A DNA stretch of 64,000 nucleotides, from contig BCJJ01000012.1 in NCBI GenBank assembly GCA_039545355.1, positions 124,001 to 188,000 of the forward strand, written 5' to 3'. Each line of letters begins with the position of its first letter. Position 1 is the first letter of the stretch. The position numbers were made by a program, and so were the translations under genes. The notes under the pieces are model-generated. The model was not told the origin of the DNA. It worked only from the letters and a program-made list of their open reading frames with translations, and did no database searches. This DNA is from Trichosporon coremiiforme. Its lineage: Eukaryota > Basidiomycota > Tremellomycetes > Trichosporonales > Trichosporonaceae. This document shows positions 21,807 through 34,614 of this stretch, piece after piece.

Positions 21807-22144
21807 GATGTGCAATTGAGACGGGAGTCTACGCCTATGCTTGGCAAGGAGTCGAAGGAGCGGTATGCAGCTGAGTGGCGAGGAAGGTGGATGGAGGTGG
21901 ACGTGATGAAATCCGACTTTTGGTTATCAGGGAATGACGTGTGGTGCGGGAGCAATATGGCAGACGGTACTCCCCAGACATGGCTGGGTGGGATGAGGTT
22001 GCCCCGACGGAGACGAGCATGAGAGGAGGTCCTTCGCAGATCGAACTCCTGACTTTTCCCTATCGTTGCCCTCCCCTCGAGCTCAACGCACTCTTCAACA
22101 GCACCCGAAGGGCTCTGTGGAGCGCGTCCTCGACTTTTTCCATC
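21807..22144. promoter_or_regulatory. Divergent promoter UTP11 / ABC-COX10
   Basis: A 338-bp intergenic region between two divergent starts. The frame of the fusion gene stays open upstream to a Met at 21941, but that stretch lacks the character of a presequence, so it is treated as leader. No specific element is recognised. Confidence 0.35.
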
Positions 22145-25100
22145 ATGGCCATGGCCCAACGCGGCGCCTGCGCCATGGCGCTCGCCTTCCGCGCTGCCAA
22201 CCCAGGCCGTGTCGGTCTCGGTTCCGCTTCGGCTACAATGGCACATCGTCCCGGCTTCATGACATTACGAACACTATCGACTACCCCCTTTGCTCGGCCC
22301 AACGTTCCTCTGTCAAGGGTATCTGTGTTTGCGCTCGGAAAACGTTTTGAATCTACGACTTCTTCGGACTCTGAAAAGCGAAAGAACGCCAACGACTCGA
22401 AGGCAGAGGTTGACGTCCTCCTTGCGTCCACGGTGACTCCCCCACCCGTCAAGGTTGATGCCAAGCCCGACACTGCTTCCCTCTGGAAGCTCCTGTCTCT
22501 CGCGAAGCCTCAGAAGAAGCTTCTCACGCTTGGTGTCTCTGCGCTCATCGTCTCCACTGGTGTCTCGCTTTCCGTTCCCTACATCATCGGTAAAATCATC
22601 GACTACTTCGCTCCCGGCTCCAAGGAGACCCTTCTGTTCGGACTTCCGCTGGATCAGGCCGCCATCGCCCTCGCAGGCTTTTTGATCATCGGAGCGGTCG
22701 CCAACTCGATTCGGTCCATCTCGCTACGACTCGCCGGACAGCGCACTGTCGCTCAGATCCGTAACAAAACCTACAAGCAGTACCTCGCTCTGCCTCCGTC
22801 GCACATTGAGACCGCCGGTGTCGGAGATGCCCTGTCGCGTATCGGACAAGACTCGAGCATCGTCGGCCAGTCCCTTTCCGAAAATCTTGGAGAGGGTCTT
22901 AAGGCTGTCATGGGTGCCGCCGTTGGTGTCGGTGCCATGTACATGATCTCGCCGAAACTGTGCGCCGTCATGCTTATCCTGTTCCCGCCTATCTCGATCG
23001 GATCTTACTACTATGGCCGCTACATCCGTAAACTGTCCCTCAAGACCCAGGAGGCGCTCGGTAACATGTCCAAGCTCGCCGAGGAGCGTCTTTCCGCCCA
23101 CCGCACCGTCACTGCCAGCAACACCCAGCCCTCCGAGCGTGCTCTGTTCGCCGGAAAGGTCGCCAGCGTCTTTAACCTGCAGAAGAAGGAGACGTACGCC
23201 AACGGTATTTTCCAGGGAGGCAACGAGGTCGCCGGCGACCTCGCGATGATCGGTCTCCTTATCTACGGTGGAATGCTCGTCCAGCGCGGCGAGGTCACCG
23301 TCGGAGACATGACCACGTCGCTCATTTACGTCAACTGGATCGAGTGGAGTTTGAACAGTGAGTTTTTAGTCTTAATCCAGTGAGACATTGGCTAACGTCA
23401 GCCCTCGCCACATTCTTTACTGGTCTTATGCGTGGTGTTGGTGCCTCGCAGCGCATCATTTCCTTGCACAGCCTGCCTTCCCCCGTGCCCCTGAGCGTTG
23501 GTTCGCCCGTCGAGGAGAAGGACGGCGGTGCTATCGAGCTCCGCGATGTCGGATTTGCGTACCCCTCGCGTCCCGACGTCAAGGTTCTCGACGGCGTCAA
23601 CCTCCGCATCGACCAGGGTGAGCAGGTTGCGCTTGTTGGTGGCTCCGGCTCGGGCAAGTCTTCGATCCAGCTCCTGCTTCTGCGCTTCTACGATCCCACC
23701 AGCGGTCAGATCAAGTTCGGCAGCAAGGACATCCGCGACTTTGAGCCTGAGTCGTGGCGTGGCCGAATCGGTTACGTTCCCCAGGACCCCATCCTCTTCG
23801 CGGGCACGATCAAGGACAACATCAAGTACGGTCACCCGAAGGCCACCGACGAGGACATCATCAAGGCCGCCGGTATCGCCCACTGCGACTTCATTGAGCG
23901 CCTTCCCGAGGGCTACGACACCGTCATCACGAAGGCGTCGCTTTCCGGCGGTCAGCGCCAGCGTATCGCTATCGCCCGTGCTCTTGTCGGCAACCCCTCC
24001 GTTCTGCTCATGGACGAGGCCACCTCGGCCCTCGACTCTGAGTCTGAGCGCGCCGTCAATGCTGCTCTTGACGCTCTGTTCAATGACACCGACATTACTG
24101 TCATTCTGATTGCCCACCGTCTCAGCTCTATCGCCCAGGCCGATCGTGTGGTCTACCTCGAGAGCGGCCACATCATGGAGGACGGCTCGTACGACGACCT
24201 CATCACCCGTCCCCAGGGCCGCTTCCGCAAGATGGTCCAGGGTCAGATGGCTAAGATTGCGGACCCGATCGAGGAGAAGGAGGGTGCGGCTCACGAGCCT
24301 GAGGAGACCCCTAAGCCGAAGAGCGACGGCGAGACCCCCGGCATCACCGTCCGCACTGCCCCCACTTCTCCCTTCGCTGGCCAGAAGCGTTTCGCACACA
24401 CCTCGGCCACTCGTCCCGAAGCTGAGCAGGAGCCTGAGATCCCCCAGCCCCCCAAGTTTCGCACTGTCTATGGCGCTGCCAACGCGCCCGCCTCGCCTCT
24501 CCCCGAGGTCGACCTCCCCATTCCCTCTGCACCCGCCGCCCCTCTTTCGTCCTACAAGCCCCTCCCCGAGCAGACGCCCAAGCGCCTGATCAACCTTTAC
24601 TCGCAGCTGTCGAAGCGCAACCTCAGCATCCTCATGACGCTGACCGCTACGACTGGCTTCGCCCTTTCCCCCCTCCCCCTCAGCATGCCCGTCCTCCTCG
24701 CCCTCACCGCCGGCACGTTTCTGACCTCTGCCGCCGCCAACACATTCAACCAGGTGCTTGAGGGTCCGATCGACGCGCAGACGCCGCGTACCCGCGTTCG
24801 TCCCCTCGTCTCGAGGCGTGTGACTCCCTTCCACGCTACTGCGTTCGGCACGACCTGCATGACTCTCGGTGGTGCCATTCTGTGGTACGGCTGCAACCCG
24901 ACGACTGCTCTGCTCGGTATCGGTAACCTCATTCTTTACTCGGCCGTCTACACGCCCATGAAGCGCTACAGCGTCTGGAACACGTGGGTCGGTGCCGTCG
25001 TCGGTGCGATCACTCCCCTCATGGGCTGGACCGCGACCGGCGGCTCGCTTTGGCCTACGGCTGAGCAGCCTCTGCTGCTTCACTGGCCCTTCTCGAACCT

Positions 25101-25671
25101 GCCCGACCTCCCGAACCCGCTGGCTGCCTGGACGCTCGCGCTTCTGCTCTTCTCGTGGCAGTTCCCGCACTTCAACGCGCTCTCGTATATGATTCGCCCC
25201 TTCTACGCGCTCAGCGGCTACCCGATGCTTTCCGTGCTGAGCCCGAGGCTGAACGCGCTTGTCTCTCTGCGTCACGCTGTGCTGCTTGCGCCGATCTGCG
25301 CCGTGCTTGCTCCCCTCTCGGGCGCCGTCGACTGGAGCTTCGCGCTGACCTCGGCCGTCCCGAATGCCATGTTCATCGCGAGCGCGTACCGCTTCTACAA
25401 GAACATCAACGAGGTGACTGCCAAGAAGTGCTTCTTCGTGTCGCTGTGGTACCTGCCCGTCGTGCTGGGTCTGATGCTGCTGCACAAGAACCTGCGGAAG
25501 TGGTGGACGCAAGAGTCGGACTGGGAGAATTCGGATGCTGGCAAGAACTACATCCACGAGCGCGAACACGCCCGCGGAAGAATACTGTCCGAGCACCACC
25601 TGCCCGAGCACACGCATCGCGTGGACGTTACGAAGCAGCCGCCAGCTGCCCCTACGCCATCAGCGTCGTAG
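22145..25671 (+). CDS. Fusion: mitochondrial ABCB10/Mdl1-like half transporter + COX10 heme O synthase
   Basis: Exons 22145-23357 and 23402-25671 (44-nt intron) encode 1,160 residues without a stop. Residues 1-80 form a basic, Ser/Thr/Arg-rich mitochondrial presequence. Residues about 115-440 are an ABC membrane domain of the ABCB10/Mdl1 type (ISPKLCAVMLILFPP, YGRYIRKLSLKTQ, LAEERLSAHRTV). The nucleotide-binding domain has Walker A GGSGSGKS (484-491), signature LSGGQ (585-589), Walker B VLLMDE (605-610) and H-loop IAHRLSS. A Pro/Glu-rich linker (about 690-797) contains QKRFAHTSA, which looks like a presequence cleavage region. Residues about 798-1110 are protoheme IX farnesyltransferase, with N851, the NQ..E.P.D pattern, RTRVRPL, YTPMKRYSVWNTWVGA and SWQFPHFNAL. 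COX10 makes heme O for cytochrome oxidase and ABCB10 proteins are tied to heme metabolism, so the fusion makes biological sense. Both halves keep their catalytic motifs. Confidence 0.9.
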
Positions 25672-28406
25672 ACCCGAACCTCTCACTCTCCTCTCACAAC
25701 ACAGAAACCATAATAAAACCACGTCTTTGCAAGCCCCCGACGCGCCCGCCGACGGGTCACACACTAAGGACCAAGGGATCATAGACATATCTGTACCATT
25801 ATCATTAAAGGCATTTGACTCCACTTCTGCGACTCGACTGCAGCTGCAAGCAACGTGCTGGTCCATGCTGATGAGACCAGCACGTTCGGCGTTGTTGTCG
25901 TCATCCTCACAATGTTGCGGGTCGAAATCAACCCGGAGGCAGTACGGATGGAGCCCGGAGGTAAGCTAGTGACACTAGCATGTTTATCGGATGCAACCCG
26001 CAACCGCGGCTGCACTCTGTCCCCGCAAGACGAGAGATGGGCCAAGACGCCGATGCCGTATCAACCTGAGAGGTGAGAGTGGGTTGGGTTTGTTCCGGGC
26101 GCCACATGAGATGGATGTCGTCAGCACCCCACCGCTGGTCGATGTGAGAGGCGTGGGTGCCATGTGCATTTCCACTGTTGCATCTGAGTGCGCCGAGTGT
26201 ACAAGAGCACGCAAACAAATGATCGAAACTCTGTTATGCGCGATCGTCCCGCAGCTCCGCCGTCATATCGAACGCCACAGCTTCCTGGGATCAAGCATCC
26301 GAAGCACTGGCGTCGTTCGTCGTGACTGCGGGAACCTGACTCCTTCCTTCAGTCCCCTCATGAACGCCACGCTGCGGCGCTCATCCCCGCGACATCGGCA
26401 GTGCCGGGTCGTCGGACAGGCTGCGCGTCGCACGTCAAGACTTGTGAGTCTTCTTGGGAACGCGCGAGATGTAAGGGGAGTAAAGTTCTAAAGGGCGACA
26501 GTACGAATGAAGGGTTCCTGTCGAAGGGAACGCAGGGAACGGCGAACCGAAGCCTAGGGAGGGAACCCGAAGTCGAAGGGAAGACCGCAGTGAGGTAAGC
26601 ATCCCGGACGACGGCAGTGGGGTGCAGAGCGGGCAGGAGAGAGAGCGGGCAGGTTCGCTGGGAGCGGTGGGTTCTACGGGAAGTGCGGCGTGGCGCACAT
26701 GTGGGGAGTGCGTGCTCCATGTCTTACTGATAACCACGTCGTTGAACTCTGACTGAATTGGAGTTCTGAGCGATCTCTGGGTGCTCTTGGCTCTGACCGA
26801 TCTGTTATGCCCCGCAAAGCTCTCTGGACTGCGTTGCGTAGCAGCAACGCATTGCAGACGTCCGTCTCGACCTCTTCTCGGGTACTGCCCACTTGACACT
26901 CTGCTCGGCCAGTAGCTGTGCCTGCTGCCTCTCCGTCGCCATATTTGGGCGACTGGCAGAGGGGGAAGCACTACCGCCCTCATGGGGACGCGAGCGTGAC
27001 ATGACCTCTTACGAAAGGCGGTTAAGCTTGCCCTCCACGAGCAACAGCAGTGCCTGTGGTTAACCTGACGATTAACACCGGATATGTTGCCCGTGTAGGG
27101 CTGGCTCATGGTTCGTCTCGTAGCTCTGGCACCGCTTAAGGTTTGGTTTGGCCCTGCGTTTGCATCACTCTTCATTAGGCGGTCCACTTCTGGGCTCCTG
27201 CGGCAGTTCCCAGATCTGACCCGATCTGTCCTCGATCTGGGCACGAGCGGAGTTGTGGCGTGCGGCGTGCGGAGTGAGCTCGAGTAAAGAGCAGAGGGAT
27301 AGGTAGAGGAGCCGATCAGACTTGCGGACCAAGGGTTCGGACAACGGGCACTGGGAGCCAGCTCCGAGACTGAATTCAGTGCAGCCCTGAGGAGGGCCAT
27401 CCAGATGTCCCGGTGCCGTATCTTCCTCCCTTTTGCTGACGCGTACGCGTGCTCCGATGGTGTTTCCGCTTCTCTTACCTTATCCCTCCGTGACGCCTCG
27501 CAGCTCTGCATCTCCTCAAACACATGCGGCCGGGTGACTCCCCAGCCCGCCTTACGCACCTCGGAATCGAAGGCACCAGGTTCATTGCAAGGAGTCTTTG
27601 GAAGCCCACGCTCGAATTGAGTCGGTGCTTTTGGTTCAGACCAGTATTGAGCGGGACGAGTCAAGCTTTCGCTGGATCCTGGCACTCCTGAACCTCTTAC
27701 GTCGCCGGGGTCGTCGGGGGGAGGGTCGGGGGGTGGTTGGACCCAGCCGTGCCGTTTGATTCCCGTCTCAAGAGCCACGGCACGAACCACGCTGGCCGCT
27801 TGTGGGCGCTCGCAGCAGAGACGCAGAGAGGGAGAACTGGGACGACTGGGACGACTCTGGGACAGCGCAGATAGAGTTTGCCGATCCTTGGTTCCAAACC
27901 TGGCTTGTCCTGGTTATAACGTCAAGCCGTGCCGCGTGCTGGCTCGTTTGGTTTGGCTCGGTAGACGGCCCCAAAACGCGCGAGACGGCGGACATTGCGA
28001 CGCTGCGACCTAAGTGGAGATGGAGGGGCCAAGCCTGACAAGTCTTACGTTGCTTGAATGAGCAGACCAGGAGACACGGCAACAGGCACATTGTTCCTTC
28101 CTGGTGTTGCTTATCGAGACACACCCGTCACGCTCCTTTATAAGACTTGTGCCGTGGCCATGTCGTTTCCCACCCCCTTGGTTCCCGTCTGCTCGTGCTC
28201 ACTCGCAACCGTGACCGATTGAGCCCAAACTCAGCCTAAACTGACGCAACCCGAAACGCCTGGCCTCCCGACATCACAGCCGGCACTCCCACCTCTCTCT
28301 GATTCTCTCACCGCGACATCTCTTCGTCATTCACTCCCTCTCTTTACGCCGGCATCGTCGCGAGCAGTCGGCCGCTTCGACCGCCTCAACGCGCCCCATC
28401 CCACAC
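25672..28406. other. Gene-poor 2.7-kb stretch with one long non-coding-like frame
   Basis: No recognisable gene. On the minus strand 27790-26435 stays open for 451 codons, but the translation is Ser/Arg/Pro-rich, has no known motif, uses codons unlike the neighbouring genes (many AGA, GTA, CTA and ACA) and shows no domain. A TATA-like TTTATAAGA lies near 28139, some 265 bp before the next possible start. The rest is featureless to me. Confidence 0.35.
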
Positions 28407-29066
28407 ATGACGAACTCACCGTCACCACCCAGCAGCTATCCCTCGGCACCCTCGGCGAACGCTCACGAGGCTAGCATGTCGCAGGGCAGCACGACGTCCC
28501 CTCCCCCACCTCCGAGGGGAAAGATAAGGTCAAGCTGGACCAGCACGACGAGTGGGGAGAGTACGCGGTCCTGGTTGACGAGGAGCGATACGTCGCGGAG
28601 AAAGGCGAAGGCGTTCAGTGAGTTGGCCGCGGCTCCGTCGGGTGCTGAGCCGAGGGCGGGGAGACTGCCGCTGTAGCATGTCCTCTGCTCTCTCAACCCG
28701 ACAGGCTGATGGCGACCATGCAGGTCAGTACTGACAGCAGACCTCTGGCCCTCCAAGCCAGGAATTGACACCCCTGCCCCCGTCCCCCTGCCCCCCGCGC
28801 CCAGCTACGAGACGATCAAGATCGTAGCCACGCGGTCCGAAGATATTGCCGCTGTGCGAGCCAGTGCGGCACACTTGCAGCTGACATGGGCACTGTACCA
28901 GGAGCTCGGGCGGCCGTCACACCTGATAGAGGCTGTGGAACGACAACTGGATAGTTTGGCGAGGAGTGTGAATCGATTGAGCGGGCTGCCGACTAGTAGT
29001 ATCGCTGTGCCTATACCGGAGGAGCCGAGGGGTGAGGACAGGATGAACAGGCCGCCGTGTCTGTAG
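28407..29066 (+). CDS. Unrecognised small protein, gene structure uncertain
   Basis: Two coding-like segments sit around an intron. A single-frame model (exons 28407-28617 and 28738-29066, 120-nt intron) gives 179 residues and is formally consistent. Its second exon looks real (LWPSKPGID, SYETIKIVATRSEDIAAV, LYQELGRPSHLIEAVERQLDSL). However, within 28514-28617 a different frame is much more protein-like (EGKDKVKLDQHDEW, YAVLVDEERYVAEKG) with GC-rich third positions. A 1-nt change in the C-rich run near 28500 would switch into it, but a second shift would then be needed at the intron. The locus may carry sequencing errors, be a fresh pseudogene, or splice in a way I cannot resolve. No function is proposed. 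Confidence 0.4.
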
Positions 29067-29780
29067 TCACTCGTCGGCTTGCGTTCGAGACTAGTGGGAC
29101 TATGCTGCGCTCTGCGCTCTGGTTAGCGTATCGGAGCAAGTGCCGTGCGTCATGACCGGCCTGTCATGCAGAACGCAACCCTCAAACATCGGCTCCGCAA
29201 CTTTGCCCCTTATCAGTTGTAATCAATCACGTTCCTCCCCACACCAACACTCCCATCTCCATATCACCACATGACACACCGGACAATTCTAGTATTCAAA
29301 TGACTAGTCACTCTTCCCAGCATCTAAGCAGTAAAGTAGTTATAAGCTGTAAATAGCAATTCCAGGCCCAAACACACCTCCATGCCGAGAACTCTCGACA
29401 CAACCTTCATTCCGAAACGACACCCTTCCACTTCATTGGGAAGTCGACGTGCCACATGATCACTCCCAAGGCTCTGTCAGGTCTCATCTCCGCTCAGTCA
29501 CTCGTAGTCTTGTGTCATCATCCCGGTCAGTAAGTCTATGGGATTGGGTCACAGCAGCCCAGAACGGCGCTGGCGCGCCGTTCAGAGCCGCATCCGAATA
29601 TTGAAACGTCGCAATGTGGGTTCCATGCATAATTGTAACAACGTCAGCCTCTACGCGAGTGAAGGTGACGCAAGGGCGGCTGTGGGGCTGCCCGCAAGAT
29701 CTTCTCTGTTCCTCTCTCCAGATAGCTGGCTGCACTCGCGACTCGCGACGCGGGCTCACGTCCTCGTCCTCGCTCGCCGC
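29067..29780. other. Convergent 3' region
   Basis: 3' flanks of the small 28.4-kb gene and of SEC65. No coding, RNA or repeat signal was identified. Confidence 0.4.
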
Positions 29781-30842
29781 TTAGCGCTTTCCACGCACAA
29801 CGACACGCTTCATCTTGGGCTGCTTGCCCTCCTCCGGACCCGCAATCGGCTTGTTCTTCTTCTGCTCCTTGGCCTGCTCGAGGTCACGCTTGAGCGCCGA
29901 AAGCGCAACGCCAGCAGCGGCCACAGGCGTGTGAAGCGGGAGACGGTCGTCCATGGCCGGCAGGGGCTGCGGGGGCAGCGGGGCGCGGGTGGGGTGGCGC
30001 GCGACCTGCTTCGTCGGCGCAGCCTTGCCCTTGCCCTTCTTCGACTTCTGGACGGGGGCAGCCGGCGGCGGGTTGAGCGGCTTGCTGTCCTCCTTTGTCG
30101 GGACGAGGGAGGGATTGGAGGCCTGCATGTGCGCCGCGAGGAGGAGGTAGAGCTGCGTCCTGTTCGAGGCGCGGGGGTTGACAACAGCGCCGTCGCGGAC
30201 GAGCTGCACCTTGACACGACCCGGATTCTCCCAGTCGGCGGGGTGGGTCTTCTCGGGCTCAAGGACGGAGGGAAGACCGAGAGACGCACACGCGCGAGCA
30301 ATGTGGGCAGCCTGAGGCCACCACAGCGCCTTCTCGCGGGGAACACGACGGCCGTCCTTCACCGACACCTTGGCGTCGAAGTAGCGCGGATACACCGAGT
30401 GCCAGCTATATGTTAGCTTGGCGAACCATCGGGCAACTCACTTCTTATATGTGCTCGGGTCCTTGGCAATGTTCGAGTTACCAAACTGCTGACGGAGCTT
30501 GGCGATGCGCGCCTCCTCGGCCTCCTGCAGCTTGAGCATGTCGCCCATGAACCCGCCCATAGGGGTGTTAGGGTTGATCTGGGGGGCAGAGGGGCCGGTC
30601 GGGCGCACCTCTCCGGGCTCATCACGCATGACGAGCTTGCCCTTGTTGACCGAGGGCGGGGGCGGCTTCGAGTCGGCGCCGTACTCGCCGCGACCCTGCT
30701 CGGCGGCCTTGTCAAAGTCAAAGTCGTCGGTGATCTCCTCGACAAGGGCTCCCCGCATGCCCGTGTCGGGGAGGTGCCCCTTGGAGGAGGAGGGGAGAGG
30801 GAGGTCGGTGTCGTCGTCAAAGTAGTCCTCGACTGTCGGCAT
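29781..30842 (-). CDS. SEC65: Signal recognition particle subunit Sec65/SRP19
   Basis: RNA-binding SRP protein that helps assemble Srp54 on the SRP RNA for co-translational targeting to the ER. Exons 30842-30442 and 30405-29781 (36-nt intron) give 341 residues. The SRP19 fold is seen as SVYPRYFDAKVSVKDGRRVP, IARACASLGLPSVLEPEK, GRVKVQL and NRTQLYLLLAAHM (about residues 140-245). The N-terminal extension is acidic then Gly/Met-rich (MGGFMGDMLKLQEAEEARI). The C-terminus is strongly basic (KKGKGKAAPTKQVAR ... KMKRVVVRGKR), as in yeast Sec65 and suited to RNA binding. The gene diverges from calcineurin A. Confidence 0.92.
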
Positions 30843-31689
30843 GGTGGCTAGTGTGGAGAAAGGTCAATGTCGAGGAAGGTGTGTCGTAAGACAGGTGTCC
30901 GTCTTGTGGACGGTGACCTCGATCGCGTGGTTGAGGTGGAGGTCGTCCGGCGTTGGCGGCTACGGTGGGGGTTGCCTGTCAGCAGTCAGGACAGTGACGC
31001 TGGGTGGTGAGGTGGAGGTGGTCCGTGCGGTGAGGGAGAGCCCTGGTAGCCCTTGGTAAGTGGGTTGAGCGGGGTTATGCGGCGATACTGTTCCATAGTA
31101 ATGCACGTTAGACGTGTGGCTGTCTTGGGTAAGGCGATGGTGAGATGGACGCGGGCAGGAGTCTGGCGTCAGGAGAGCCCAGGCACGGATTGGCAGGAAT
31201 GGCACAGCTCACGGCGCACAGCGCCCGGGCTCTCTCTCACACTCGTGCGGGACCGCACCGCGCACCGTAGGCTATAGACGCTGTCGCGTGTTGCACCCTA
31301 GCACTGCTGATGCACCCGCCGCCACCGCGTATGCACGCACGCACCCTCCAAAGGTCCACCTAGGCGCTAGGCCTCGCCTCTCTGTCAGTGTCCTCACTCG
31401 ACACCTCAGCACGTCACCAAGTCTCTCTCTCTTTCATCACCCTCTCACATCTCCCACTGACAGAGACCATCACAACCAGCTCGCCTGTCGCCCCGAACCC
31501 AGCACTCCTCGCAGCGCAGTTCATCCCTCCTCCCGAGCAGTGCGCGATCGGGCGACAACCCGCTCATTCGGCCTACCCGCTGTCCCTCCTCCCCCTTCGC
31601 CCCCCGCCAGCGAACACATCGACCGGCAGCGCATTCTGGCGTTTCCCCCTTCGTCCACTTCCCTCCAAGGCTCGTAGGTCCCGCCCACA
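30843..31689. promoter_or_regulatory. Divergent promoter SEC65 / CNA1
   Basis: An 847-bp region between divergent starts. It has GGTGGAGGT-like iterations at 30930-31040 on the SEC65 side and a CT-rich leader (31370-31680) on the CNA1 side. No defined factor site is claimed. Confidence 0.35.
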
Positions 31690-33854
<2,165 letters not shown>

Positions 33855-34614
33855 GTGCGAACGCGAGCAGTAGCGAGCGTGAGCCCCATTCACGCACTTT
33901 CGCACTCGCAAGCGTGCACCCGTCTAGACACTACCACTTTTTCCCGTTCTAATCCATCCCGTTCCCGTCTACTATGCCCCAGCGTACACAAAGAGTACCC
34001 AAAATCACAACCCAAAGACCTACCCCTCAGCGTCCATGCGTCCATAATAGGACGGTATAGGACAGTACACCCCGACAAACGAAATACTGTAGATACCCTG
34101 TTGCCTGCGCTCCGACCGTTGCTCTGGCGCGACGCCGCGAATGCGGAGCCGTGGAAGTGGAGGTTGGGAGCGGGAGCGCGCGCGGGGGATGTATATTTGA
34201 CTACCCGATTCATTATCATAGCGGAGCCGACGGAGTCGGCGTAGCGTGTCAGGCGCCGTGTCAGTTGCAATCACCTCCAAATGTGAGCCGACTGACGATG
34301 ATGTCCCAAAGACAGTTGGTGAATTGAAGGCCTGCATCAAGGAATCATTGGGCAAAAAATTGATACTGCATACGACATACACTGCATCTAAGCGGGCCAG
34401 CCAGAGTGGGACAGACACGCGTCGTGGGAGATTTTGAGAGATTACCAAGATAAGAGACAGGCGGGTGGGGAAGGCAATGATCGGCTCATTCTTTGGCAAA
34501 AAGCTGTCGGTTGGGTCGGGGTCGGGGTGGGTTAGGTTTGGGACTAAATGGTTTGGAGTTGCGTCTATTATGGGGTGTGAGGATGGCTATGCGGGTGCTG
34601 TTCCGTCCGTCTGC
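33855..34614. other. Convergent 3' region CNA1 / ANT1
   Basis: 760 bp between two convergent stop codons. It is AT-richer than coding sequence, as expected of 3' UTRs. No gene is recognised. Confidence 0.4.

Noticed and set aside
23398..25617. Minus-strand open frame of 739 codons opposite the ABC-COX10 gene
   Set aside because: Shadow of the real plus-strand gene; the translation is Arg/Gly/Val-rich with no motif.
22145..25671. Interpretation as two separate genes, ABC transporter and COX10
   Set aside because: No stop codon and no clear promoter or polyadenylation region lies between the domains, and the frame is continuous through the linker. It remains possible that extra start or processing sites are used.
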